64,000 nt of DNA, from contig OX638356.1 of NCBI GenBank assembly GCA_951813395.1, positions 3,732,501-3,796,500 on the forward strand, read 5' to 3'. Shown here one piece after another: positions 8,559 to 16,802 of this stretch. The translations under genes and the position numbers were made by a program. The stretch's first letter is position 1; each line of letters begins with the position of its first letter. The notes below the pieces were generated by a model, which was not told where the DNA came from, made no database searches, and saw only the letters and a program-made list of their open reading frames with translations. The DNA is from Longimicrobiales bacterium. Its GTDB lineage: Bacteria > Gemmatimonadota > Gemmatimonadetes > Longimicrobiales > Gaopeijiaceae.

Positions 8559-9476
8559 TCAGGGTGGCGGTGTCTTCCAACGCCTATGATGCCAGAGGTA
8601 CTGGCACGGTTGCTTTCGGACCTGTTCTTCCAGACGGCTCGTGAAGGCCCGGGTCACCGCCCTGACGGCCGCAGCGCGATCCCTCTCCCGCTCCACCTCG
8701 GGGATCGCCTCGATACGCACCTCGTAGCGCGGCCTCCAGCCCGGCAGCCGAATCGCGCAGAATGTGGCCAGCACCACCCCGGCCCGCATGGACAGCACGG
8801 CCGGGCCACGCGCAGTCGACGCGGGCCGCCCGAAGAAGTCCACGAACACCCCCGCCCCCCTCGCGTCCTGGTCGCCCATGAGCCCCACCACCCGGCCCGC
8901 CTTGAGCGACGTCAGCGCCCCGCCCACCGCCTCCCCCCGCGGGATCACGTTGACGCCCAGTCTTTCGCGCGCCCGGGTCAGGTAACGGTCGAAGTGACGA
9001 TTGCGCTGCCGCGCCACCACGATGTCCATCGGAAAGCCGCGCGCCACCACTCCTGCCGCCCCTACCTCCCAGTTGCCCAGGTGCCCGCTCACAACCACGA
9101 TCCCCCGGCCCTCGCGCGCGGCTTTCTCCAGCAGCTCCCGCCCCACCAGACGGGTGCGCTTCAGAATCTCGGCGCGGCTGGCTCCCGCAAGGCGGAACAT
9201 GGCCACGGCCTCGCGCCCGAAGTGCGAATAACAGCGCCGCCCCACGGTGCGCCGCCATCGCCCCGTCGCATCGGGGAACGCCATGCGCAGCTGGGTTGTC
9301 ACCACCCCCCACCGCGGACGCCCCACCCGCGCGGCCACCCAGCCGATCAGCGCTCCGGCGCGGTCGGCCGCCACCGCGGGAACCGCGCCGCACACGGCCG
9401 CCACCGCGCGCAACAGGGCAAACTCGACGCGGTGCCGCAATCTGCGCCTGAACGGCACCGGGTTGGGCGCGCTCAC
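8559..9476 (-). CDS. LpxL/HtrB-type lysophospholipid or lipid A acyltransferase
   Basis: A membrane-associated acyltransferase that adds a secondary acyl chain to a lipid A-like or other lipid acceptor. The catalytic HX4E motif is GHLGNWE (His132, Glu137). The second family block, MGDQDARGAGVFVDFFGRP, contains the expected Gly-Asp-Gln. Length (305 aa) is typical. The GTG at 9476 overlaps the stop of the MsbA-type gene by four bases (GTGA), so the two are translated together. This pairing strongly suggests that acylation and flipping of the same lipid are coupled. Whether the organism makes true lipid A cannot be told from this window. Confidence 0.92.
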   Translation of the reverse strand: MSAPNPVPFRRRLRHRVEFALLRAVAAVCGAVPAVAADRAGALIGWVAARVGRPRWGVVTTQLRMAFPDATGRWRRTVGRRCYSHFGREAVAMFRLAGASRAEILKRTRLVGRELLEKAAREGRGIVVVSGHLGNWEVGAAGVVARGFPMDIVVARQRNRHFDRYLTRARERLGVNVIPRGEAVGGALTSLKAGRVVGLMGDQDARGAGVFVDFFGRPASTARGPAVLSMRAGVVLATFCAIRLPGWRPRYEVRIEAIPEVERERDRAAAVRAVTRAFTSRLEEQVRKQPCQYLWHHRRWKTPPP

Positions 9477-11284
9477 TGGAATTGCAGTTCCCGCAGCCGC
9501 CGGTACAGGCCTCCCTCCTCCATGAGGGCGGCGTGGGTACCCTGCTGCGCTACGCGGCCGCCGTCGACCACGACGATCAGGTCGGCACGCTGAATCGTCG
9601 AGAGGCGGTGCGCGATGACGAAGACCGTGCGTCCCTCCAGGAGCCGTTTCAGCGCCTCCTGCACCAGGCGCTCGGACTGCGTGTCGAGCGCACTCGTCGC
9701 CTCGTCGAGAATCAGGATCGGCGGATTTCGGAGCACGGCCCGCGCGATCGCGATCCGCTGGCGCTGTCCGCTCGAGAGCGTGGTCCCCCGTTCCCCCACG
9801 ACCGTTTCGTAGCCATCCGGCAGACGTCGAATGAAGTCGTGGGCGCGGGCGCTACGCGCCGCGTCCTCGACCTCGCTCGCCGATGCCCCCGGCATCCCGT
9901 AGGCGATGTTGGCGCCCACCGTGTCGTGGAACAGGACCGTATCCTGTGACACCACGCCGAGCCCCCCCCGCAGTGACGCCAGCCGGAATTCCCGCACATC
10001 GGCGCCATCGATCTCGACCGCGCCGCTCAACGGGTCGTAGAAGCGGGCGAGAAGGTCCACGATGGTCGTCTTGCCCGCGCCGCTCGGTCCCACCAATGCC
10101 ACAACCGAGCCGGAGGGCACCCGGAAGTCCACGTCCCGCAGTACCCGGTCACCCGTCCGGTACTCCATGCACACACCTCTGTAGCGCACTTCCCTGACGA
10201 CGCCGGTGAACTCACGGACTCCCTGCCGATCCCGGGTCTCGGCAGGGGCGTCGAGGAACTCGAACACCCGCTCCGCACCCGCCAGGCCGGGTTGAATCAG
10301 CGCGGGCAGCTTGCTCAGGTACTTGACCGGCGAGTACAGGCGCGTGCTGAGCAGGATGAAGCCGAGGAAGGCCGCGCCCGACAGTGTGCCGTCCACCAGG
10401 ACCATGCGGGTCCCGTACCAGAGGAGAATCGCCGTGCCCGCAACCACCAGGAACTCGGTGATCGGGCCCGCCAGCGCCCGCAGACGCACCGTCTGGAGGA
10501 AGGCGTCGAAGTAGGCGCGGGTCAGGTCGCGGAAGCGACGTCGCTCGAGCGGTTCGGCCGACGCGGACTTGACCATGCGGATCGCCGACACGGTCTCCTG
10601 AATATGCGAGCTGACCACGCCCGCCAGATCGAGGACCCGGCGGTCACCGCGCCGGAGGCGACGCACGAGCGGACCCCAGATCACCATGGTGAGCGGGACG
10701 ACGACAAAGGCCGCCGCGGTCAGGCGGGCCGAAATCTCGATCATCCAGTACAGGCACGCCGTGAACTGCAGGACGGCCGCCAACGTCCGCGTGAGTTCGC
10801 TGGTGACCAGGGTGCGCAGCTGCTCCACGTCGTGGGTAAGCCGCGAAACGACCTGGCCCGTGCGCGTCCTCGCGAAAAAGGCGAGGTCCAGGTCGAGGAG
10901 GTGGCCGTACACCCGGTTGCGCAAGTCGCGCGCGACGCCCTGCTCGACGCGCGCGGCGAGGCAGGCGCGCGCGAAGTCGACCGCGTTCTTCAGCGCCACC
11001 AGGACCAGCAGGAAGAGGATGATCCCGCCGACAACCGACTGCGGGTTGCCGTCGAGGTCGACGAAGCGCCCCAGGGTGAACTCGAGTGCCCCCTCCAGCC
11101 GGGCCGACGCCTCGCCCGCGGTCGCGGCCGCGTCGCCCGCGCCGAACACCGCTGCCAGGAACGGGATCAGCACGACGAACGAGAACGCGTCCAGCGCGGA
11201 ATACGCGGCGCTCGCCGCCACCGACAACAGCAGTGCGCCCCGATGCGGGGCCAGGTGGGCGAGAACCCTGCGCCAGGTCGTCAT
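9473..11284 (-). CDS. MsbA-type ABC exporter, fused membrane and ATPase domains
   Basis: A half-transporter of 603 residues with six membrane helices (about 20-320) followed by an ATPase domain. The ATPase has Walker A GPSGAGKT, Q-loop SQDTVLFHDTV, signature LSSGQRQR, Walker B ILILDEATSALD and switch His in FVIAHRLSTI. All catalytic positions are intact. The ATG at 11284 is chosen because upstream in-frame residues are proline-rich and overlap the PorX stop region. It lies 22 bases behind porX and overlaps the LpxL-type gene. Context points to lipid A or glycolipid flipping rather than drug export, though related exporters look similar. Confidence 0.93.
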   Translation of the reverse strand: MTTWRRVLAHLAPHRGALLLSVAASAAYSALDAFSFVVLIPFLAAVFGAGDAAATAGEASARLEGALEFTLGRFVDLDGNPQSVVGGIILFLLVLVALKNAVDFARACLAARVEQGVARDLRNRVYGHLLDLDLAFFARTRTGQVVSRLTHDVEQLRTLVTSELTRTLAAVLQFTACLYWMIEISARLTAAAFVVVPLTMVIWGPLVRRLRRGDRRVLDLAGVVSSHIQETVSAIRMVKSASAEPLERRRFRDLTRAYFDAFLQTVRLRALAGPITEFLVVAGTAILLWYGTRMVLVDGTLSGAAFLGFILLSTRLYSPVKYLSKLPALIQPGLAGAERVFEFLDAPAETRDRQGVREFTGVVREVRYRGVCMEYRTGDRVLRDVDFRVPSGSVVALVGPSGAGKTTIVDLLARFYDPLSGAVEIDGADVREFRLASLRGGLGVVSQDTVLFHDTVGANIAYGMPGASASEVEDAARSARAHDFIRRLPDGYETVVGERGTTLSSGQRQRIAIARAVLRNPPILILDEATSALDTQSERLVQEALKRLLEGRTVFVIAHRLSTIQRADLIVVVDGGRVAQQGTHAALMEEGGLYRRLRELQFQ

Positions 11285-11306
11285 TCTCGGCCCCGGCCGG
11301 CGACCG

Positions 11307-12875
11307 CTATCGGGGTCGGGGCCGCAGCACCGCAATCGGCACGATCATCTCTTCCGGCGATATGCCTCCGTGCAGGAAGGAGTTGCGGTAGCGCCGCTGG
11401 TGTTCGCGCAGCTTGGTGGGGTAGACGAAGAAACAGTCGTCCAACGCGACCATGTAGGTCATCCGGAGGCTCCCGCGCGGCAGCCGCAGGTCCGACGCGC
11501 GCTTTGTCGTGAAGGCCGCGCTCGGATCCTGTGCCCGCAGGTCGTTCCCCATCTTGTAGCGCAGGCTCGTGCTCGCGCCCTTGCGCGCGTACACGGTCGC
11601 GGGACGGCGGCAGTGAATCGACCCGTGGTCGGTGGTCAGCACCACGCGGTGCCCCTGGGCCGCCGCTTCCTTCAGCACGGCGAAGGCCGTCGACCGCTCG
11701 AACCAGGAGCGCGTGAGCTGTCTCAGCGCGGCTTCGTCCTTCGCGACCTCCATCAGAATGGGAGACTCGGAGCGTCCGTGGGTCATCAGATCCACGAAGT
11801 TGAAGACCACGGCGATCACACAGCCTCTGACCCTGGTCGCGGATCTGAGCCGACCCCGCACCTGCGCCTCGTTCCGGTCGGTGAAGACTTTCTCGTAGTG
11901 GACCGGAACGGCGCGTCCCGTGAGTCGGTGCAACTGTTCCCTGAGGAGCTCGTCCTCGAAGGCGTTCAGCGACCCTTCGTCATCCGAGGCATCCCACCAT
12001 TCCGGCCGTGCCCGAGCGATCTCGTCGGGGAACAGCCCTGAGAAGATGGCGTTGCGGGCATAGGGCGTGGCGGTGGGAAGGATCGAGTAGTGATACGCTT
12101 CGTCAACATCGAAAAACTCGCCGATCAGCGGCGAGATGGCGCGCCATTGATCGAGGCGCATGCAGTCCAGAACCACGAAGTAGACCGGATCCTTGCCCAG
12201 CAGGGGAAGCAGGCGTCGCTCCACCACGTCGACCGACAGCTCCGGGCGACCCGCGTTCCCCTTCATCCACCGGGGATACTCGCGCGTTACCCAGCGGCCG
12301 AAGTCATGGCGCAGGTCCTCCTGGAGCGACTCCACCGTCCCGAGGAGACCCGTCTCGCCGGACCTCTCGAGCCCCAGATGCCAGTCGACGAGCTCCTGGT
12401 ACACGCGTGCGAACGCCGAGGGGCTGGATGCCCGCTCGCGCATTCGTGACAGCGTCGGCCACCGGGCGGCAAAATCCTGTGCAGCGCGCTGCTGCTGGAT
12501 GGAGGAGCCCTCCAGGATGCGGGTGACCACGGAAAGCACCTGGCGAGGACTCGTGGGCTTCACCAGGTAGGCCTCCACGTGACGTCCGATCGCCTCGGTC
12601 ATCGTGCGGTCCTCTTCGGACTTCGTCACCATGACCACGCGCGCGTAGGGGTCGTCGCGCCGGATCAGCCTCAGGACCTCCAGGCCTCGGCGGCCCGGCA
12701 TCTGTTCGTCCAGCAGGATCAGGTCGTAGGCGTGACCGCGCAGAAGGGCCAGCGCGTCGTCGCCGTTGGTGATGGCGTCGACATGATAGCCCCTCTGCTG
12801 GAGAAAGAGCAGGTGGGGACGCAGGAGGTCAATCTCGTCGTCCACCCAGAGAATCCGCTTGGCCGCAGGTCGCAT
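11307..12875 (-). CDS. porX: PorX-like response regulator with PglZ phosphatase/phosphodiesterase domain
   Basis: Residues 1-120 are a receiver domain (acidic pocket Asp12-Asp13, phosphoacceptor Asp56, Thr84, Lys106). A helical linker follows, then a PglZ/alkaline-phosphatase-superfamily domain from about residue 205. That domain has VVLDCMRLDQW, ILPTATPYARNA (nucleophile Thr270) and LTTDHGS metal-site motifs. This is the architecture of Bacteroidota PorX, which regulates the type 9 secretion system and whose effector domain cleaves (oligo)nucleotides. The partner kinase PorY is not in the window. Here it leads into an MsbA-LpxL operon, only 22 bases ahead of the exporter. Domain assignment is firm; the link to secretion in this organism is inference. 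Confidence 0.92.
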   Translation of the reverse strand: MRPAAKRILWVDDEIDLLRPHLLFLQQRGYHVDAITNGDDALALLRGHAYDLILLDEQMPGRRGLEVLRLIRRDDPYARVVMVTKSEEDRTMTEAIGRHVEAYLVKPTSPRQVLSVVTRILEGSSIQQQRAAQDFAARWPTLSRMRERASSPSAFARVYQELVDWHLGLERSGETGLLGTVESLQEDLRHDFGRWVTREYPRWMKGNAGRPELSVDVVERRLLPLLGKDPVYFVVLDCMRLDQWRAISPLIGEFFDVDEAYHYSILPTATPYARNAIFSGLFPDEIARARPEWWDASDDEGSLNAFEDELLREQLHRLTGRAVPVHYEKVFTDRNEAQVRGRLRSATRVRGCVIAVVFNFVDLMTHGRSESPILMEVAKDEAALRQLTRSWFERSTAFAVLKEAAAQGHRVVLTTDHGSIHCRRPATVYARKGASTSLRYKMGNDLRAQDPSAAFTTKRASDLRLPRGSLRMTYMVALDDCFFVYPTKLREHQRRYRNSFLHGGISPEEMIVPIAVLRPRPR

Positions 12876-12974
12876 TCCCGGAAGTTAGCACGGCTCGCGC
12901 TCCGCCGCCCTGCAACGGCCGGGGCTCAGGATGCCGCGAGCCATGCCGACCGTCACCCCATGGCTGCCGAATCG

Positions 12975-13589
12975 CTACATGCTGATCGTATAGCGGAACC
13001 ACGCCGCCACGGGGACACCGTTTTGCGTGCCGGGGCGGAAGATCCACTGGGCGGCTTCCCGGATCAGCTGACGGTTGAAGCCCCGGTCCCTGGTAGCCGG
13101 ATCCAGCCGGGTCGAGTCGGCAACGACCTGACCGATCTCGTCCACGAAAACCCATACATCGACCGTTGTCCCACGGAGGCTCCTGTTCGCGGGGGGGATG
13201 ATCATTCCGCGCGGCGTCGGGGGCATCACGCGTCGAAGTCCCTCCTCCGCGGTGCCGCCGTCGCCCGCCCCGTCTCCCGTCTCCAGCCCCGGGGGCCCGG
13301 GCGGGCCGGGCCGCTCTCCCAGGAGCGACGCGATTTCGACGACCGGATCGGTCTCCAGATCGACAACATCCAACTCGATCTCCACGGGCAGCGGAATTGC
13401 CGGGGGCCGGATCGGCCGGGGGGGTGGCGCGACGACGTTGAGGGACTGCATCCCTCCGGCCGCGGCCCGGTCGTCGCCCGCCCTGGGCCCCGCAGCCGCG
13501 AAAGGCGAGGGAGGGATGGGCGGCCCGCCTCCGAACAGCAGCACGGCAAGGTGCAGCAGCAGCGACAGAACCAGGCCACGCCTCCACAT
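12975..13589 (-). CDS. TonB-like energy transducer, short
   Basis: A 204-residue protein with one N-terminal membrane anchor (LVLSLLLHLAVLLFGGG), a proline-rich periplasmic linker (PPIPPSP, APPPRPIRPPAIP) and a C-terminal TonB-like domain. In that domain TTVDVWVFVDEIGQV and REAAQWIFRPGTQNGVPVAAW match the TonB fold. It would connect the inner-membrane proton-driven motor to an outer-membrane receptor. I start at the ATG at 13589, which has AGGAG six bases upstream; an ATG 45 bases further out lacks this. No exbB or exbD genes are visible. It lies 99 bases upstream of porX, in the same direction. Confidence 0.88.
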   Translation of the reverse strand: MWRRGLVLSLLLHLAVLLFGGGPPIPPSPFAAAGPRAGDDRAAAGGMQSLNVVAPPPRPIRPPAIPLPVEIELDVVDLETDPVVEIASLLGERPGPPGPPGLETGDGAGDGGTAEEGLRRVMPPTPRGMIIPPANRSLRGTTVDVWVFVDEIGQVVADSTRLDPATRDRGFNRQLIREAAQWIFRPGTQNGVPVAAWFRYTISM

Positions 13590-13770
13590 CGCCCGCTCCT
13601 GTCGGCGTCGGCTCCTTACGTCGCGAACGTTCATTTCAGCCTGTGTGCAAGGATACGGCCGGTCCTGCCCGGATACGTTCCATACAACCGCGACGGGTGC
13701 GGAGTTTCGCACGCGGCGGCGACCACGCATCTTCCAACGTCCCGTCCCTTCACATAAGGAGAAGCGCTTC

Positions 13771-14562
13771 GTGGACCTCGGACTGAAAGATAGGGCAGCC
13801 CTCGTCACCGGCGCATCGAAGGGACTCGGACGGGCGGTCGCGGAGCGGCTCGCCGGGGAGGGCGCGGACGTAGTGATCAACTCGAGGTCCTCCGGAGCCC
13901 TGGATGCCACGGCCCGCGAGATCGCATGTGACTCGGGCCGCAGAGTCGTGTCCGTTGCCGGCGACGTGGCCGACGAGGCATTCTGCGCACGGCTGGTGGA
14001 GCGCGCGGCCTCCGAATTCGGTCGCCTCGACATCCTGGTCGCCAACGCCGGCGGACCGCCGCCGGGCGGCGTTGACGACTTCACGCCGAAGGCCTACAGA
14101 AAGGCCGTGGACCTCAATCTCATGTCCACGGTCCAGCTTACCCTGGCCGCTCTGCCGGAGATGAGGAAGAATGGCTGGGGGCGAATCGTGGCCATCACCT
14201 CGGTCGCGGTGAAGCAGCCGGTCAGGAACCTTCTGCTGTCCAACACCGCGCGCCCGGGTGTCGTGGGGTTCATCAAGACCATTTCCCGTGATCTGGCCGC
14301 CGAGGGAATTCTCTGCAACGTGGCGGCCCCGGGCTTCGTCCACACCGCGCGGGTCGAGTCCCTTCTCGCCACCCAGGCAGAGGCGCAGGGGACGAGTCGC
14401 GAGGCCGTGCTCGAGGCGATCGCCGCCGACATCCCGGCCGGGCGGATCGGGAGACCGGAGGAGTTTGCAAACGGAGTCGTGTTCCTTGCGTCCGAAGCCG
14501 CGTCCTACATCACCGGACACACCATGCAGATCGATGGCGGGCTCGTGCAGGGGCTGCTATGA
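13771..14562 (+). CDS. SDR-family oxidoreductase lacking the canonical YxxxK pair
   Basis: A 263-residue Rossmann-fold protein with TGASKGLG (residues 13-20), VAGDVAD, NAG (92-94), catalytic-type Ser144 in AITSVAV and the usual C-terminal GHTMQIDGG. At the place of the catalytic Tyr-x-x-x-Lys it has LLLSNTARPGVVGF, so Tyr is replaced by Ser157/Asn158 and Lys by Arg161. Such S-N-x-x-R proteins form a recognised subgroup annotated as 3-oxoacyl-ACP reductase-like; their chemistry is not clear. The GTG at 13771 has AAGGAG upstream. It precedes ctaB by 100 bases on the same strand. NAD(P) binding is likely; reductase activity is uncertain. Confidence 0.9.
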   Translation: MDLGLKDRAALVTGASKGLGRAVAERLAGEGADVVINSRSSGALDATAREIACDSGRRVVSVAGDVADEAFCARLVERAASEFGRLDILVANAGGPPPGGVDDFTPKAYRKAVDLNLMSTVQLTLAALPEMRKNGWGRIVAITSVAVKQPVRNLLLSNTARPGVVGFIKTISRDLAAEGILCNVAAPGFVHTARVESLLATQAEAQGTSREAVLEAIAADIPAGRIGRPEEFANGVVFLASEAASYITGHTMQIDGGLVQGLL

Positions 14563-14662
14563 CGAGGGGGTCTGGCGCGGTGGGCGAACGTCTTCGCAGT
14601 CCGTCGACAAAGCCGCCCGAGCACCGAGAGCGGGGGGAATCTTGTCCACGGGCTGCTCGGCA

Positions 14663-15544
14663 ATGAGCATCGAGGAGCGCATTCAGACGGCCGGGTTCGG
14701 GCGGGCGGGTGCCTACCTGGAGCTGACCAAGCCCGGAATCACGGGATTCGTCGCGCTGACCGCCGCAGCCAGCTACCTGGTGGCGGCGCTGCCCGATGTC
14801 CTCTACTCCGATCTGTTCCACCTCGTGTTGGGGACCGCGCTCAGCACCGCCGGATCGCTTGCCCTGAACCAGTACCTGGAGCGCGCGCCGGACGCCGTCA
14901 TGATCCGGACCCGCGGCCGTCCGGTCCCGTCCGGAAGAATCCCGAAAGCGCACGCCAGATTCTTCGGATGGGCCCTGCTGCTTGCCGGAGTGGGGCACAT
15001 CTGGTTCTGGCTGGGCTGGCTGCCCGCGCTCGTGACGGCGGTGGCGGCTCTTCTCTACGACGCGGTGTACACCCCGCTCAAGCTTCGGTCTCCGCTGGCG
15101 ACGCCGGTTGGGGCGATTCCGGGCGCACTGCCCGCGCTCATAGGCTGGACCGCCCATACCGGCAGCATCGACGCCCGCGGCGTGACCCTCTTCGGCATCC
15201 TGTTCCTCTGGCAACTCATCCATGTTCTGGCCCTCGGCTGGAATCTGCGGACGGACTACGAGCGCGCCGGTTTCCAGCTCATTCCGCCGGGATCGGCAGG
15301 GCTGGTCGCCGGAATGATGGTGGGGTATGCCGCGCTCCTGGCATTGGTGAGCGTTCTGCCCACCGTTCTCGGGATGGTCGGCACCGGATACCTCGGAGCC
15401 GCGATCGTGCTCGGCGCCGGGATGGTTGCGGTTGCCGTGGCGTTCCTGCGCAACCCCACCAGGCGGAACTGCAATCGCGTTTTTCTGGGTTCGCTGCTAT
15501 ATCACCCTCTGCTTCTCGGCACGATGGTCGCCGGGGCCTTCTGA
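14663..15544 (+). CDS. ctaB: Heme o synthase (protoheme IX farnesyltransferase)
   Basis: A UbiA-superfamily prenyltransferase that adds farnesyl to heme b to give heme o for heme-copper oxidases. It has about nine membrane helices over 293 residues. The first metal/diphosphate motif is N69-QYLE73-RAPD77 followed by MIRTRGRPVPSGR. The second is YTPLKLRSPLATPVGAIPGALP, which is specific to CtaB. The first Asp of NxxxD is Glu here. I start at the ATG at 14663; a TTG 21 bases upstream with a GGGGGGA tract is an alternative. No cytochrome oxidase genes are nearby, so it appears detached from its usual cluster. Confidence 0.93.
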   Translation: MSIEERIQTAGFGRAGAYLELTKPGITGFVALTAAASYLVAALPDVLYSDLFHLVLGTALSTAGSLALNQYLERAPDAVMIRTRGRPVPSGRIPKAHARFFGWALLLAGVGHIWFWLGWLPALVTAVAALLYDAVYTPLKLRSPLATPVGAIPGALPALIGWTAHTGSIDARGVTLFGILFLWQLIHVLALGWNLRTDYERAGFQLIPPGSAGLVAGMMVGYAALLALVSVLPTVLGMVGTGYLGAAIVLGAGMVAVAVAFLRNPTRRNCNRVFLGSLLYHPLLLGTMVAGAF

Positions 15545-15568
15545 CGACCCCACGCTCCGGAGGCTGAA

Positions 15569-16768
15569 ATGCTCCAACCATTCGCACCTCCGCGCCAACC
15601 CGCAGCCTTCGTCGGCCCACGCCTGATTGCGGCATGGGCGACCCTGCTCCTGTCAACCACCTGCCTCGAATCCGCCATGGCTCAGCAAACCGCCAGGCCT
15701 CGCGCCCGCGATCTGGGAATCACCGTCGGGATCTTCGAGCCCGGACAGCACAATGCCATCACCGACGTTGGCGGCGTCCTGGTGGGGCACGCGACCCTGA
15801 TCGAAGGCGACGACATCCGCACCGGCGTGACGGCAATCCGGCCACACGGCGGCAACGTGTACTTCGACCGCGTCCCCGCGGCACTCCATGTAGGCAACGG
15901 GTTCGGCAAGCTGCTGGGGGTGACACAGGTGCGGGAACTGGGTGAACTGGAGACGCCCATTCTGCTGACCTGCACGCTGTGCGTGTGGAAGGCGGCCGAC
16001 GCAATGGTCGAATGGGCGCTGGCGATGGAGGGCATGGAGCGGGTCCGGTCCATCAACCCCGTGGTCGGCGAGACGAACGACGGGGGCCTCAACGACATCC
16101 GCAGTCGTCCCATCGCTCCCGGGCACGTCAGGGCGGCGCTCAACGGCGCCACGTCCGGCGCGGTCGAAGAGGGGGCGGTCGGCGCGGGCACGGGAACGTC
16201 GGCGTTCGGCTGGAAGGGGGGGATCGGCACCAGTTCGCGGGTGCTCCCTGCGTCTCTTGGCGGATACACCGTGGGGGTGCTGGTCCAGTCCAACTTCGGC
16301 GGCATCCTGCAGGTCGCCGGGGCGCCGGTCGGCCGGGAGCTCGGTCGATACGCCTTCCGCGACCAGGTGGAGGAACGCGATGCGGAGTCGCAGGGCTCGA
16401 TCATGATGGTCGTGGCGACCGATGCGCCGCTCTCGGAGCGCAACCTCGAACGTCTGGCGAGGCGCGCCGTCATGGGGCTGTCCCGGACCGGTTCCTATGC
16501 GAGCAACGGGTCGGGTGACTACGTGCTGAGCTTCTCCACCGCCCCGAGCGTGCGGCGGCGGCCCGGAGACGAAGTGCGAACGGTCGAGGACCTCGCCAAC
16601 GACCGCATGTCGGCGCTTTTTCAGGCGACGGTGGAATCCACCGAAGAATCGATCTACAACTCGATGTTCAAGGCGGAGACCGTCAGCAGCCGCTTCGGCA
16701 CACGGGAGGCACTCCCGATCGAGGAGACGTTGGAGGTGCTGCGCAGGTACGGCGTGGTTCGGGACTGA
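15569..16768 (+). CDS. P1-family (DmpA-like) aminopeptidase, exported
   Basis: A self-processing N-terminal-nucleophile peptidase related to DmpA/BapA, which release N-terminal D- or L-residues or beta-peptides. A signal peptide covers residues 1-38 (ending AMAQ). Family blocks are HNAITDVGGVLVGHATL, GAVGAGTGTSAFGWKGGIGT and LVQSNFGG. The predicted cleavage is Gly276-Ser277 in QGSIMMVVATDAPL, making Ser277 the nucleophile of the beta subunit. Length is 399. It starts 24 bases after ctaB. With the D-aminoacylase at 16803 and the GGT at 19195 it forms a neighbourhood of enzymes acting on unusual peptides. Confidence 0.93.
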   Translation: MLQPFAPPRQPAAFVGPRLIAAWATLLLSTTCLESAMAQQTARPRARDLGITVGIFEPGQHNAITDVGGVLVGHATLIEGDDIRTGVTAIRPHGGNVYFDRVPAALHVGNGFGKLLGVTQVRELGELETPILLTCTLCVWKAADAMVEWALAMEGMERVRSINPVVGETNDGGLNDIRSRPIAPGHVRAALNGATSGAVEEGAVGAGTGTSAFGWKGGIGTSSRVLPASLGGYTVGVLVQSNFGGILQVAGAPVGRELGRYAFRDQVEERDAESQGSIMMVVATDAPLSERNLERLARRAVMGLSRTGSYASNGSGDYVLSFSTAPSVRRRPGDEVRTVEDLANDRMSALFQATVESTEESIYNSMFKAETVSSRFGTREALPIEETLEVLRRYGVVRD

Positions 16769-16802
16769 GCGCGTTGCAGGCTGCCGCCCGGCCGGCCGGC
16801 GA

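Noticed and set aside
16769-16802. CGGCCGGCCG palindrome between convergent genes, a possible bidirectional terminator.
   Set aside because: No T-run on either side and GC-rich palindromes are common here. Too weak to list.
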